A stretch of DNA of 64,000 bases from Cepaea nemoralis (GCA_014155875.1 JACEFZ010005096.1:1-64000), one strand, 5' to 3'; counted from the first letter of the stretch, positions 1-11,264 are shown. Numbers and translations: made by a program. Notes: a model not told the origin generated them from the letters alone.

Positions 1-27
1 CCCCCCCCCCCCCATTTTTTTTTTTTG
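1..27. repeat. poly-C / poly-T low-complexity edge
   Basis: The window opens with 13 C and then a T run. There is no coding content. Long G/C homopolymers recur through the window, so this may be the end of one of them. Confidence 0.8.
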
Positions 28-99
28 GGAAAAACGTGGTTTTTCTTTTTTCCTCACGTATCTTGTTATCCACAATATGTCAGTTCCCACACAGGTATG

Positions 100-452
100 C
101 GCCTTGGAGAACATTAGGCGGGGAGGAGTGTGTGAGTGCCAGCGGAGCAGTCAGACTTGTGCAGAGTTTAATCACATTAAGCCGGGGTCAGGGAGTAGCC
201 AACAGGGGCCACGGAAGTGGAATCCAGCAACTAATTCAGGACAATGCTCACTCGGGTGATGTGATTATCTACACAGAGGTTCGGTGCAAGAGGTGAGAGA
301 AGGCTGGGGTTCATAGAAAAAGCTAATGGTCGATGTTGGGGCAGGAGAGCCTGCATATGATACCACAACATCCAGCTTAAGAATGGAGGTGGAGGCAGTC
401 ACTGCGGCTCTCCGCTGGATGGAGAATACGACACACACACACACACACACAA

Positions 453-489
<37 letters not shown>

Positions 490-890
490 CGTGATTGTAA
501 CTGACTCAGAAAGCATGCTGACGAGGGTGAGGACGGGCAGGCTTCGTGCGGAGTGGCTTGCTTCGCTTCGGAGGTCACGGGTGACAAGCATCGCCTGGAT
601 CTTTTCTCCGGGGCATGCCGGTGGGCTGGGAAATGAACAGGCGGACAGACTGGCTGGCTCTGCAGAACTTGGTGGAGTATTGATACATGACAAGGCAGAT
701 GTGGTTGCAGCCTTGTGGGAGCACGTGCACACCTCGGAGGAGCAAATGGATTACCATGGTCTGGCAAGAATGAGACAGCGAGGAGTGACGACTGGATCTG
801 GCCGACGCTCAACGCTCAGAGGAAAGGCGAGACGGACTTATAATCAGATTGCTACTGGTACTATTAGTGTTGGAACTCTTCACTGGCTAC
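100..890 (+). pseudogene. RNase H retroposon, copy 1 (5' part)
   Basis: This is a broken RNase H type-1 domain of the kind carried by non-LTR retrotransposons. The first strand motif is at 258-275 (DVIIYTE, where relatives have IYTDGS). A deletion there removes the first catalytic Asp and shifts the frame. The second motif is TTSSLRMEVEAV (about 367-405), then VIVTDSES (about 490-513) and FSPGHAGGLGNEQADRLAG (about 604-660) with its His and final Asp. A CA microsatellite lies between the second and third motifs. No reverse transcriptase is visible upstream within the window. The copy is cut at 890 by an LTR retrotransposon and resumes at 8776. Three relatives lie at 13.1, 29.4 and 46.4 kb. 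It is inactive: one catalytic residue and the frame are lost. Confidence 0.8.
430..487. repeat. (CA)n microsatellite inside RNase H copy 1
   Basis: About 58 bp of CA dinucleotides with one interruption. The matching place in copy 2 (about 13140-13155) has no expansion, so the tract grew here after the copies separated. It keeps one frame open as a His-Thr run. Confidence 0.95.
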
Positions 891-1972
891 TGTCACGGGA
901 TACTACGAGTTTAGTGATTCCCCGATAAACTGGAATATAAAATTACTTGCAATGTATGAGGATGGAAAATTATGGACCGTGAGTCAGAATAACAATCGAG
1001 CCTTCAGTCATGTGCGAGGACAAAGTGAAGGTTATTGACCGAATGGTATAGAAGTAAGATACAGTTGTGAGAGGTCATTGACTGTCGATCTTATCGGACA
1101 AGCAACGGAGACACGGAGACGGGAGGTTGAGGAAAACACGAAGACGTGGATCAAAGCGTTAAAACTGATTGATGTACGAGAGTTGGGGAACACGGAACTC
1201 AGCGGAGAAAAACGGGACGGAGCGGCCAGGAACGAATACGTGATTTCACAGACTTTTGATGTGAAGGAAACGGCAAATTAGATTGTTGATATAGTGACAT
1301 CAAAAGAGAACGGAGAATTGGACCCAGGTATATATAGTTGGAAACTTGTTTTTGTGGGGAGTGTGCGACCAAACTGGACGGAGAATGGAACTATGCGTCC
1401 TTAAATAGAAAAAGAAATATAAGTCCCTTATTGTTAAAGGCGATGGGATATTGGTGCTTTTGTGCTTGTATATTTCAATTCATGGACTAACATAGATTAT
1501 ATAAGGTAATCTAGCCTTAGCTTAATAGTCTAGCATAGGGAACTAGGTGTCTGTGCTTGGCTGTTACCATTTTCTTCTTTAGCTAATCGTTTATACTTTA
1601 GTGAACTCATCTGTCTTATGTCAGAGTATCTTTCGGAAGCGTCTGAGTACGGCTGGAGAAAGGCTCTCACATAAGAATTAGTCTGAAGCAGACTAATATC
1701 ACCTGGTAATATATCTCTCACAGGTTTCACGAAAACTCCTGACATACTCAGAGAAGATTAAAGAAATTAACTTCACTTGTGCAATGAAAGTACGTCACTA
1801 GAACAAGGTAAACATAGCCATTCACTAATCGTGGGCCGACATAACGAATTGCAAATAACAGGTTTTTTTGAAAACCATGGAAAGGACTTTCATTCTATAA
1901 AGGCAGAACGACTAGGCTAAATATATGAATTGGGTACTCACCTAAAAGAAACATTGAAGAACTCAAGAACAG

Positions 1973-2524
1973 TGTCAACGTCCTAGAGACCTAGGGAAAT
2001 GAAACTCGGGTTAAGACAGGCAACAAACTCCATTCTGATACTATCTGATATAATTTATTCACAGTAATCTGGCGAAGAATGGGTTTCGCAGCCAGTTACA
2101 ACATATACAATATCACAGGAGTTCATAACAAATCAATAATACACATAATCATCACAGCAAACTCTATTATCTATCTTAAAATCAACAATCCTTAAATACA
2201 CTTGGTTTATATCTATCAAGTCCCCCTTAAGCTAAGCCCTTGCTTCGGGTTCGGTGTCCAATCGCCGTCTGCCCTCTAACGTGTCTCGGTTGGACACGGG
2301 GTGTAACTCTCTTCGAGCTTCTCGTGGAACAGGTCCTGGCACGCGGTAGGCGGGTTCCACTTGTGTCCACGGAACTGTAGGCAAACTGACCTATCCTTCT
2401 CGAAGGCTCTAGATTGTTCGAGCATTCGAGTGGTTCTCTTTAGTTCCCTTATATTGGGGTTATATCCCTTCTATAAATCCCTTCTATCTTTATGTCCATA
2501 CCTACCTCATGTGAGACTTTGACA
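1973..2524. mobile_element. solo LTR of a second family, nested in the 5' LTR
   Basis: This 552-bp insert starts TGTCAACG and ends CTTTGACA, a short inverted TGTCAA/TTGACA terminus typical of LTRs. It is flanked by perfect 5-bp duplications AACAG (1968-1972 and 2525-2529). The 3' LTR of the host element has the empty site with a single AACAG (8153-8157). It has no coding content. A solo LTR left by recombination is the simplest reading; orientation is not determined. Confidence 0.85.
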
Positions 2525-2946
2525 AACAGTTTACATGTATTAAGAAACTGTTAAGTAATTAAGAGACAGTGGTGATGTGTTTCAGGGATGGATTTTAATA
2601 TCTTCCAAGAAAGGGACATATACTGAATTCAAACTTATCATAATCGCATGAATTTATAGTGATCAAACGGTGAACAGTTTTCCGATATTGGATTACGTCC
2701 AGACTCAAGCGGAACGGAGCAACCAGTGTGAGAGCTGTCCATATATGTGTGATGTCTTGTTTCTTGGCCGTATGCAGATGAGAGATGTGATACGGAGCAT
2801 AGACATTCAGAGTCCTATCTTGCACTCACAATAGAAGACCCTACAAATTACATATACACATTCAATACATACAACTGACCTAGTTTTCAGCAATAAATAT
2901 TTTATCAATTGTTGGAGGAAACTGTTGTCAGGGTATGTTATGAAGG

Positions 2947-2949
<3 letters not shown>

Positions 2950-3041
<92 letters not shown>
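2950..3041. repeat. (GA)n microsatellite in 5' LTR, first unit
   Basis: An uninterrupted GA tract of about 92 bp. Its reverse strand gives a spurious Leu-Ser frame. Confidence 0.95.
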
Positions 3042-3044
<3 letters not shown>

Positions 3045-3389
3045 TGAGTAGAAGACAGAATGGAGGAGTGTAGACAAAAGTCTGTCAATAATTCCCAAGT
3101 ATAAGGATCTTAAAGATGTGCTTGTTGATTCCACTTTCCTCCCGGGACGACAAGCGACATTAAATGGTGGAGCAGCTGTCCATATATGTGTGATGTCTTG
3201 TTGCTTGGCCGTATGCAGATGAGAGATGTGATACGGAGCATAGACATTCAGAGTCCTATCTTGCACTCACAATAGAAGACCCTACAAATTACATATACAC
3301 ATTCAATACATACAACTGACCTAGTTTTCAGCAATAAATATTTTATCAATTGTTGGAGGAAACTGTTGTCAGGGTATGTTATGAAGGAA

Positions 3390-3393
<4 letters not shown>

Positions 3394-3472
<79 letters not shown>
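3394..3472. repeat. (GA)n microsatellite in 5' LTR, second unit
   Basis: A GA tract of about 79 bp, the duplicate of the tract at 2950. The length difference shows slippage after duplication. Confidence 0.95.
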
Positions 3473-3475
<3 letters not shown>

Positions 3476-4003
3476 TGAGTAGAAGACAGAACGGAGGAGT
3501 GTAGACAAAAGTCTGTCAATAATTCCCAAGTATAAGGTTCTTAAAGATGTGCTTGTTGATTCCACTTTCCTCCCGGGACGACAAGCGACATTAAATGGTG
3601 GAGCATCAGGGTAAATGCATATTGGTATAATACCTACATATTGGTATATACATATGAGTATACATATTGATGATGTTTAAAGGAGAGCATGTCCAGGGGA
3701 TATATGGTGCCATTACATTTATGTTAGAGACATTACATTAATGTTGGGGACCTTACAGTGAGAAAGATCCAGACAGGATGAATGTGGATAGGTGTTATGA
3801 CACATTACCTATTTGTGCACACTTTTACACGTCTACATAAGTCTTTATCCTAAATCTCCTCTTGTGGTTGAGAGATTGGTTGTGCTGTACTGTGTGGTGT
3901 CGTAGAGATAAAATATATAGACATATATTTAGTTTAGATATTGAGTAATTACTTACTGCCTTGAGGTGTCTTTACTCAACCTGCTGACTTACCTTCTTTT
4001 ACT

Positions 4004-4996
4004 ATGGCCACTCATAAACTAACGACAGCAGAGCTAAGGGCAAACGGGGAAGAAATTGGTTTATCTGGATCGGCACTAACCGATTACATCCAAGAGTGGG
4101 AGAGGGAAAATCGCCAAGCAGAAAGGGAAGATTGAAAGGCCGAGTTGGAATTAAAAAGGATGGAGTTGGAGAACAAGAGATTGGAAACGGAACAGACCAA
4201 CAAGAGGTTGGACGTGCAAGCTGAAGAGGCCAACAAGATAAGAGAACATGAATACCGCATGCGAGAACTAGAACTCAAAACACAAACTAAGGGATAAATA
4301 GATGGAGCGGAAGGAAGATCATCTTCACTTGGTTCAACCAACATGAGTGGACCTGGCTACCATGCAATGAAGTTTCCCTTAGCTGTTTATGAGGAATCTA
4401 CAGAAAAATTTGACCAATACGTAAAGCGCTTCGAAGCCATGACAGTCGCTATGGGACTGGATAGAAGCAGATGTAATCTTAAATTAGCCCAGGGATAACG
4501 AGGTTCGGGTTACGAGGTTTACACACGCCTACCACCAGGACATGAAAACAACTACGAAGAATTAAAAGCCGCTTTGATGAAACATTATGAGATCACCGCA
4601 CAAACGTATCGGAAGAAGTTTCGATCGGCAAGAAGAGAGCCGGGAGAGCTATTCGCCGCCTACAGTTTAAGGCTGAAATCATACCTCCAAAAATGGATGG
4701 ATTTGGCAGAGTTCAAGCGGGACTATGAGAGTCTGGAAGAGCTGATGGTAGTAGACCAGATGCGCCAGCAAATGTCAGAACCACTGAAGACATTTTTAGG
4801 AGAACAAGGGGCGGAACGGCTTGATGTTGTGAATAAGCTGGCGGAAAGATTCGTAGAAGTCCATGGGGAAGCTAAAGAAACCAATATACCAACCACAAAA
4901 GGTCAGGAGAAACAAGACCGAAAGAAATCTAAGAACTGGGAAGGAGAAAAAGTGGAACCTTATATGAAGACGTCAATGGAGAGTCAGAGAAGGTGA
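4004..4996 (+). pseudogene. gag-like frame with three stops
   Basis: A single frame runs from ATG at 4004 to the stop at 4994-4996, about 330 codons. It is broken by TGA at 4133 (codon 44), TAA at 4295 (codon 98) and TAA at 4496 (codon 165). The first third is very Glu/Lys-rich and likely coiled coil. The rest reads like a Gypsy capsid: KFPLAVYEES, KFDQYVKRFEAM, LPPGHENNYEELKAALMKHY, then a FRSARREPGELFAAYSLRLK stretch typical of the retrotransposon gag domain. It overlaps the next frame by 4 bases in the -1 register, which would suit a programmed -1 frameshift in a live ancestor. Here it cannot make full-length Gag. Confidence 0.78.
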
Positions 4997-6726
4997 AGGA
5001 AGGAAACAAGAGCACCTCAAATTCTCCAGCGAAACGACCGTGGTCTGAGAAGTGGTGTTCGATCTGCAAGTCGCCCTCTCACAACACAAAAGACTGCAGA
5101 TCGAAACCGAAAAGTTATCACTTCGCGGCATGCCAAGTGATTCCTAAGAAGGTGATCACAGACAAGGCTGAGGTCGGCGAAGAAGCTCTGAACAAAGAGA
5201 GCACACTGAAAGCTTGGAAGGGAAAATGGTGCACACACTGCAGGTCGAAAGCACATAATACTGCAGACTGCAGAGGCAAGGCAAATGACGCCAACTTCGC
5301 AACAAGCCTTGAGGAACCAATCGAGGATTTCAAGGAAAAGGTCGAGGTCGTGGAAGGAATTCTGGACCAAGAGAGGCCACCTGTGGTTGAACTGATTGAA
5401 GTCAATGGCCAGCAGGTTACTTGTCTCTACGATACAGGTTTGGACGGGGAAGCTGTTATTGACGCCAGCCTGGTACGGCCAGACCAACTTACAGGGGAGA
5501 CCATTGAGATACAGCCGGCAATGAGGAGTGCTGTTACCATGACGCTGCCAATCGCCAAGGTGGAGATTAAGTCCAGGTACGTCACGGGCATTATTCCTGC
5601 AGCTGTATTAGCTGAATCCCTATTTCCCATGATCATTGGTACGATATATGTGTTCTTGGGGGTGCCCAAACAGCCCGCCCACAGAGGAGCATTAGCCAGT
5701 GGATCTCAAGGGAAGAAAGAAGAGGCAGAGACACTATGCGACAACTCAGTGCTAGGGGAATTGCATACTGCCCAGAGGAAGGATACTACGTTGCGTCCTT
5801 GCTACAGGAAGCTGCAAAGAAGTGCTGAGCCACCAAAACGGGGACAGTACTTTCTGAGGAATCGGCTGCTTTACAGGAGAGCCGGAAGAGGAGACAACCT
5901 GCACGAGCAGTGGGTGGTTCCAGAGACCCACCGTCCTCACATTCTTCAGAGTGGACACACCATAGCCGAGAATCGACATATGGGTGTCAGAGAGACATTG
6001 CAGAAGATTTCCGGCCATTATTGCTGGCCAGGAATGACCGGAGATGTACGCCGGTTAGTGAAGTCTTGTTCAGAGTGCCAGAAAGCACCACCCAACAATC
6101 GGACTAAGAGTAAAATAGCTCTTAAGGTGGAAGACCAAGTGGAAGTATGGGGTCCAGAAGAGACTAATATACTCCAAGTAGGATGGAAAAGACCTTATCC
6201 TGTGGAAAAGGTGGTGTCCAAAAACATATACAAAATCCAGATCGGGGAAGAGCTGAAAAATCTCCCTAGGCATCTCATTAAGAAATATGAGGAGAGATCC
6301 GAGAGCAAAGCTTCGCACTTTATGGTGATGGCAGCCATTGGGAAAAAGGTTGCAGGTCCAGACGAAGACCAGAGATCGCCAGTACTACATAGGAGGGCCT
6401 ATGGGAAAGTACGGGATAGGTCAGATTTACCCAACGAAGGGAGGAGGGAAATCACACGTCAGGGAAAGGATAAGAGTGAAACCTTCACTAGTAACAAAGT
6501 TCAGAAGGGGTGGGTAACGTCGGGAAAGGCGAGAAATACCCAGGACTCCAACCAATATCGCCCGAGATGGTCCTGGAAGCCAAAGTCCAGGAGGATTGGG
6601 AAAGACGATTCTGTCCAACGCGGACGAGGCGGAAAATCCCCAGATGCAAAGCCTGGGGAAACCAAGAGGACATGGAAACAGTGTTACAGTCAGGATGGGA
6701 CAATCCGTCTGTATTGTCGAAAGTAG
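4993..6726 (+). pseudogene. nucleocapsid-protease-integrase fragment (pol remnant)
   Basis: A 577-codon open frame without stops. Domains in order: two CCHC zinc knuckles (CSICKSPSHNTKDC near residue 22, CTHCRSKAHNTADC near residue 80); an aspartic protease with CLYDTG near residue 150 and MIIGT near residue 213; an integrase zinc-binding segment (HILQSGHTIAENRHMG, then YCWPGM, then CSECQ, residues about 315-370); and a GPY/F-like stretch (VGWKRPYPVEKVVSKNIYKI, about residues 400-420). The RT expected between protease and integrase and the integrase DDE core are absent, and the last 150 residues match nothing I know. Because the frame stays open across these missing parts, in-frame deletions in a non-autonomous derivative are more likely than random decay. 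Confidence 0.75.
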
Positions 6727-6840
6727 GTCGACCGGACGTACAGGGGCGATGTGCCAACACTAGTGTCGGTCATGAGTAGTATAATAGGCTGTCAGTGAGA
6801 TCGCCTACTTGATGAGGTGGTGATCCATGTGAGGGTACAG

Positions 6841-7029
6841 TCAGATCATCAACACTTGATGTTCCTAGCTACTTCGCAGAAGCTCAACGCAAGATTGATG
6901 TGATGGTCGTTGTTGCTGCAGCCGTACAACTTCACAGTGGAGTACATCCCTGGTAAGGAGAATGTAGGAGAGGATGTCCTATCTAGACATCCAGCTCCAG
7001 AGGAAGAGGAATATGTTGGGGGATCATAG
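6841..7029 (+). pseudogene. Gypsy RNase H C-terminal remnant
   Basis: The frame is in register with the preceding pol frame. It reads SDHQHLMFLA, a TGA stop at 6901, then LLQPYNFTVEYIPGKEN and DVLSRHPAPEEEEY. This is the usual end of the RNase H domain of Gypsy pol (NFTVEYIPGKENVxADxLSR). It normally sits between RT and integrase; here it lies after the integrase remnant and 44 bp before the 3' LTR, so the pol order is scrambled. The 114 bases before it hold only a frame with a stop. Confidence 0.75.
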
Positions 7030-7073
7030 GAATCAAAACTACAGTGAGGAAGAGTCGACGCGGTCAACTCTCT

Positions 7074-8574
7074 TGTCACGGGATACTGCGAGTTTAGTGA
7101 TTCCCCGATAAACTGGAATATAAAATTACTTGCAATGTATGAGGATGGAAAATTATGGACCGTGAGTCAGAATAACAATCGAGCCTTCAGTCTTGAGCGA
7201 GGACAAAGTGAAGGTTATTGACCGAATGGTATAGAAGTAAGATACAGTTGTGAGGGGTCATTGACTGCCGATCTTATCGGACAAGCAACGGAGACACGGA
7301 GACAGGAGGTTGAGGAAAACACGAAGACGTGGATCAAAGCGTTAAAACTGATTGATGTACGAGAGGTGGGGAACGCGGGACTCAGCGGAGAAAAACGGGA
7401 TGGAGCGGCCAGGAACGAATACGTAATTTCACAGACTTTTGATGTGAAGGAAACGGCAAATTAGATTGTTGATATAGTGACATCCATAGAGAACGGGGAA
7501 TTGGACCCAGGTATATATAGTTGAAAACTTGTTTTTGTGGGGAGTGTGCGATCAAACTGGACGGAGAATGGAACTATGCGTCCTTAATTAGAAAAGAAAT
7601 ATAAGTCCCTTATTGTTTAAAGGCGATGGGATATTGGTGCTTTTGTGCTTGTGTATTTCAATTCATGGACTAATATAGATTATATAAGGTAATCTAGCCT
7701 TAGCTTAATAGTCTAGCATAGGGAAATAGGTGTCTGTGCTTGGCTGTTACCATTTTCTTCTTTTAGCTAATCGTTTAGACTTTAGTGAACTCATCTGTCT
7801 TATGTCAGAGTATCTTTCGGAAGCGTCTGAGTACGGCTGGAGAAAGGCTCTCACATAAGAATTAGTCTGAAGCAGACTAATATCACCTGGTAATATATCT
7901 CCCACAGGTTTCACGAAAATTCCTGACATACTCAGAGAAGATTAAAGAAATTAACTTCACTTGTGCAGTGAAAGTACGTCACTAGAACAAGGTAAACATA
8001 GCCATTCACTAATCGTGGGCCGACATAATGAATTGCTAATAACAGGTTTTTTGAAAACCATGGAAAGGACTTTCATTCTATAAAGGCAGAGCGACATAGG
8101 CTAAATATATTTGAATTAGGTACTCACCTAAAAGAAACATTGAAGAATCAAGAACAGTTTACATGTATTCAAAAACTGTTAAGTAATTAAGAGACCGTGG
8201 TGATGTGTTTCAGGGGTGGATTTTAATATCTTCCAAGAAAGGGAAATATGCTGAATTCAAACTTATTATAATCGCATGATTTTATAGTGATCAAACGTTG
8301 AACAGTTTTTCAATATTGGATTACGTCCAGACTCAAGCGGAACGGAGCATTCAGGGTGAGAGCTGTCCATATATGTGTGCTGTCTTGTTGCTTGGCCGTA
8401 TGCAGATGAGAGATGTGATACGGAGCATAGACATTCAGAGTCCTATCTTGCACTCACAATAGAAGACCCTACAAATTACATATACACATTCAATACATAC
8501 AACTGACCTAGTTTTCAGCAATAAATATTTCATCAATTGTTGGAGGAAACTGTTGTCAGGGTATGTTATGAAGG

Positions 8575-8668
<94 letters not shown>

Positions 8669-8775
8669 AGACAGAACGGAGGAGTGTAGACAAAAGTCTG
8701 TCAATAATTCCCAAGTATAAGGATCTTAAAGATGTGCTTGTTGATTCCACTTTCCTCCCGGGATGACAAGCGACA
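7074..8775 (+). repeat. 3' LTR, 1702 bp
   Basis: A direct repeat of the 5' LTR without the nested solo LTR and with one copy of the terminal unit. It shows the empty insertion site at 8153-8157. The sequence before it has a short GGGGG run but no clear polypurine tract. Confidence 0.88.
8579..8664. repeat. (GA)n microsatellite in 3' LTR
   Basis: A GA tract of about 86 bp at the same place as the two tracts in the 5' LTR. Confidence 0.95.
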
Positions 8776-8853
8776 ACTACTGAGGATGGAGACGGAGCAC
8801 TTATGGGAATGCCCCGAATGCTGTGATGTCGATTCCTAAATCAATCAATCAAT
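8776..8853 (+). pseudogene. RNase H retroposon copy 1, 3' end
   Basis: The sequence continues copy 1 past the LTR element. It reads GAGGATGGAGACGGAGCACT and ends at a TAA in an (AATC) tail. It aligns with copy 2 near 13558-13612 and copy 4 near 46743-46800. The predicted C-terminus has the pattern HLWECPEC, a possible zinc ligand set. Confidence 0.75.
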
Positions 8854-9289
8854 CATGTCAGTTCCCACCGCAATATTACTCTTCGATTGGTATTCAATGC
8901 GTCTAGAGCTTCTTTTTTTTTCAATGCCAGTTGTTTGTCACCGTTGAGGGCTTACGGAATAGAAAATTCATCACAGTGGAATACAAACTGTTGCTATTGA
9001 CAAGTTGTATTGTTTATGCCGATGCTGTCATGTTAAGGACCTGCAATTCTTCTTCTGAATAGTTGGAGCAAAAATATCCCAGTAGGTGTGCATGTGGATT
9101 AATGTTTGCGATCTGCCCAGACCTTAATCTGTGTCGCACGATTCCAATAAGTTGATGACTGCTCTCGCTTGTATAAAATTAAATCCATCCTTTCTCCAAT
9201 ATCATCCTTCCTCTTTCAACACATGGTTCTCACATTGTTTAAAGTAAATTTTATCAATATTTAATTAGCGCGGACTGGATTAGTATCCT
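8854..9289. other. no gene seen
   Basis: Apart from an (AATC)n run at its start, I see no open frame of note and no known repeat. It may include one end of the adjacent DNA transposon, but I found no terminal inverted repeat. Confidence 0.5.
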
Positions 9290-10340
9290 TGACGTCAGAC
9301 AATTTGAATATAGTATTGTCAGCTGCCACCTGTCCTTTAATTTTAGCCCACACAAGAGCTATAGGGTTAAAATGAGAACTGGTACGGCGGAAGTCTCAAG
9401 CACCCATGACGATGACTCTTCTATCAACTTGTCGATTGATATTTCTTGCTTTTTGGCGTCTGTTTTACAAGGGACAACAATTCTAGCTAGAAATACTTTC
9501 TGGAAATGGTATGTTTCCCATTCAGAGCCATATCTTTATTGCTCCCTTTGTGCTCGATGCTGTAGGTGTTTTGTCTTCTTGGGCAACAACGTTGATATCG
9601 TGCATTGTCCATAATTGGACACGACGGTATATCTAGGGATGGAAGCACTGTATTCTCGAGCCAATCTCTAAATGCATTACCATTCATCTTATTATGATAA
9701 TCCCTATTGTCTGTATGCTTTGATACGAACACGAGTCCCAGCATTCTGTTGTAAGCCATTATGCGTATTACCAGCATGGGCCATGACCACATGCTGTCCT
9801 ATACTACTGGGCACAAATCGCTTTATCTTTCTATCCACTGACTAGCCATTCCTTATCACTTGTGTGGTGCGCATTGATCCACGTTTCATCCAAATACACA
9901 CTATGCCATAATTTATTTGCGCATTTCCCTTATTTCACGTAGGTATCTGCTTCCCATGGATCCTAAATGTGGTTGCCCGCAAAGGATATTTCTACCTCCC
10001 TTGTACTTTCTAAAAGTGAAGCTTAATGTCCTTATAATTTTCCACAAAGTTGTTTTTGATAGCTCTATGTTATTGTTCTTTCTCAACCAAACTCTAAGTT
10101 TTCTTACAATCACTGTTTCTTTGGCATCCAGCATTTTTTTAATAGCTCCCCTTATGACATCCTTGTCAAAGCTGTCTGCAATAGCCTTTCTACCTACCGT
10201 TTGGTTATTGCGTGGTGGTTTAATTCCAGATTCTTGCACCCATCGACGAAATGGCCGTTTACTCAAACCCAGTGCATGCACTGTTCTTTTTTCGGAATTT
10301 GTAATAGTATGAAACAGTTTCCTGCGATCAGCTTCTTGAC
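9290..10340 (-). pseudogene. Tc1/IS630-type (DDE_3) transposase, degenerate
   Basis: Read on the minus strand, an N-terminal helix-turn-helix region (10340-9913) includes HALGLSKRPFRRWVQESG and LSKTTLWKIIR. It is followed after frame changes by YLDETWINAHHT (about 9895-9860) with the first catalytic Asp, then FRDWLENTVLP and CPIMDNARYQ (about 9650-9595) with the second Asp. The last motif, FNPIALVWAKIKGQVA (about 9365-9315), normally reads NPIELVWA; Ala replaces the third acidic residue. An in-frame stop follows WLVSG. The product would cut and rejoin DNA at inverted repeats, but this copy is dead through frameshifts, a stop and the lost catalytic Glu. Confidence 0.83.
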
Positions 10341-11089
10341 AAAAAATATGTGTACAACTTCATAGGGTTGCTTTGAAGTGTACAAAATTTCACATTAAAT
10401 CCCATTGAACAATATTCACACATTCAGATGTTAGCGATAAATGGTAAGATTTTTTTTAAAAAATCAGGTTTCATGAAAGAACCCACATTGACGACACCTC
10501 TGAACACTCCCAGTTTAAACAGAGCGGGGTTCTTGCCATAAAGCCAATCCCGTAAACCATAGAGAATATTCAACATTGAACGCTGATTTTCTGGCTGAAG
10601 GTGTAATATATTTAAAATTATGTACTTAATCTCTGACCCTTAAATTATATATCGCATATAAACAAACATTGAGATCTGCTGTACAATCTCCAGAACTAAT
10701 TTTTTTGTTTTTTGTTTGTTTGTTGGGTGGGCATAATGATAAGGTTATATACTAAATCTCATCATTTTCCCTCAGTTGGTTACTGAGATACGGATTTTTA
10801 TATGGAGGCAACCAAATGTAAATGCACTATAACCACCTCATTTCCACTAAATCATTCTCTGTCTTCAGAGTCAGTGCGACACCGGGGAACTTGAGGTGGG
10901 AGGCGTATCTGTGCGCTACGCCGGCCCCCAGAGAGGGCACTTGAAGCGGACATCCACCCAACCAGATCGTGGACGGAAACGCCCATTTCTGACCCACATT
11001 TCGAGGTCTCTGTGGAGAAACAACGGCGTGGTAGAGAGCACGAGCCATAAACCCTGTCAGCCATGTCTGAATGTGTGAACTGCGCGGCT
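10341..11089. other. no gene seen
   Basis: A+T-rich from 10341 to about 10800, then more balanced. No protein motif, repeat unit or RNA gene was recognised. The far end of the neighbouring transposon may lie here. Confidence 0.5.
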
Positions 11090-11264
11090 GGAATACACAC
11101 ACGTATAGACAAACACACAAGCACAGACACATGCACGCACACACACATATACACTAACAGGCACGCACGACACGCATACACGTACGCACAAACGCACATA
11201 CACACACGCGCGCGCATACACACAGGCGCACACACACACAAACAGACACACACACCCACAGCAT
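11090..11264. repeat. imperfect (CA)n-rich tract
   Basis: CA dinucleotides with G and T interruptions over about 170 bp. It produces overlapping spurious frames of Thr/His on one strand and Cys/Val on the other. Confidence 0.9.

Larger units (their letters stand above)
891..3590 (+). repeat. 5' LTR, enlarged to 2.7 kb
   Basis: It matches the 3' LTR but carries two additions. One is a 552-bp insert plus its 5-bp duplication (1973-2529). The other is a 441-bp tandem duplication of its last part. Removing 557 and 441 bp from 2700 gives 1702 bp, the length of the 3' LTR. A following PBS was looked for: the internal region starts TTAAATGGTGGAGCATC, but I could not assign a tRNA. Confidence 0.85.
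2733..3604. repeat. 441-bp tandem duplication across the LTR/internal junction
   Basis: Two units start with AGCTGTCCATATATGTG at 2733 and 3174. Each holds a GA microsatellite, the LTR terminus (ending at 3159 and 3590) and the next 14 bases TTAAATGGTGGAGC. The 3' LTR has a single unit, so the duplication followed insertion or arose on the 5' side only. Confidence 0.9.
891..8775 (+). mobile_element. Gypsy-like LTR retrotransposon, degenerate and rearranged
   Basis: Two long direct repeats begin TGTCACGGGATACT (891 and 7074) and end GACAAGCGACA (3590 and 8775), giving the TG...CA ends of LTRs. Flanks are GCTAC (886-890) and ACTAC (8776-8780), a 5-bp target duplication with one mismatch. The element sits in RNase H copy 1, whose 3' end continues at 8776. 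The internal part has a gag frame with three stops, a frame with two zinc knuckles and a DTG protease, an integrase zinc-binding region, and an RNase H remnant just before the 3' LTR. RT and the integrase catalytic core were not found. The LTRs differ by 7 of 204 positions in one compared stretch (1078-1281 against 7261-7464). It could not move without help. Confidence 0.88.

Noticed and set aside
1078..1281. A 67-codon frame conserved in both LTRs (also 7261-7464)
   Set aside because: Of seven differences between the two copies, about five change the residue, so there is no purifying selection. Conservation reflects LTR identity.
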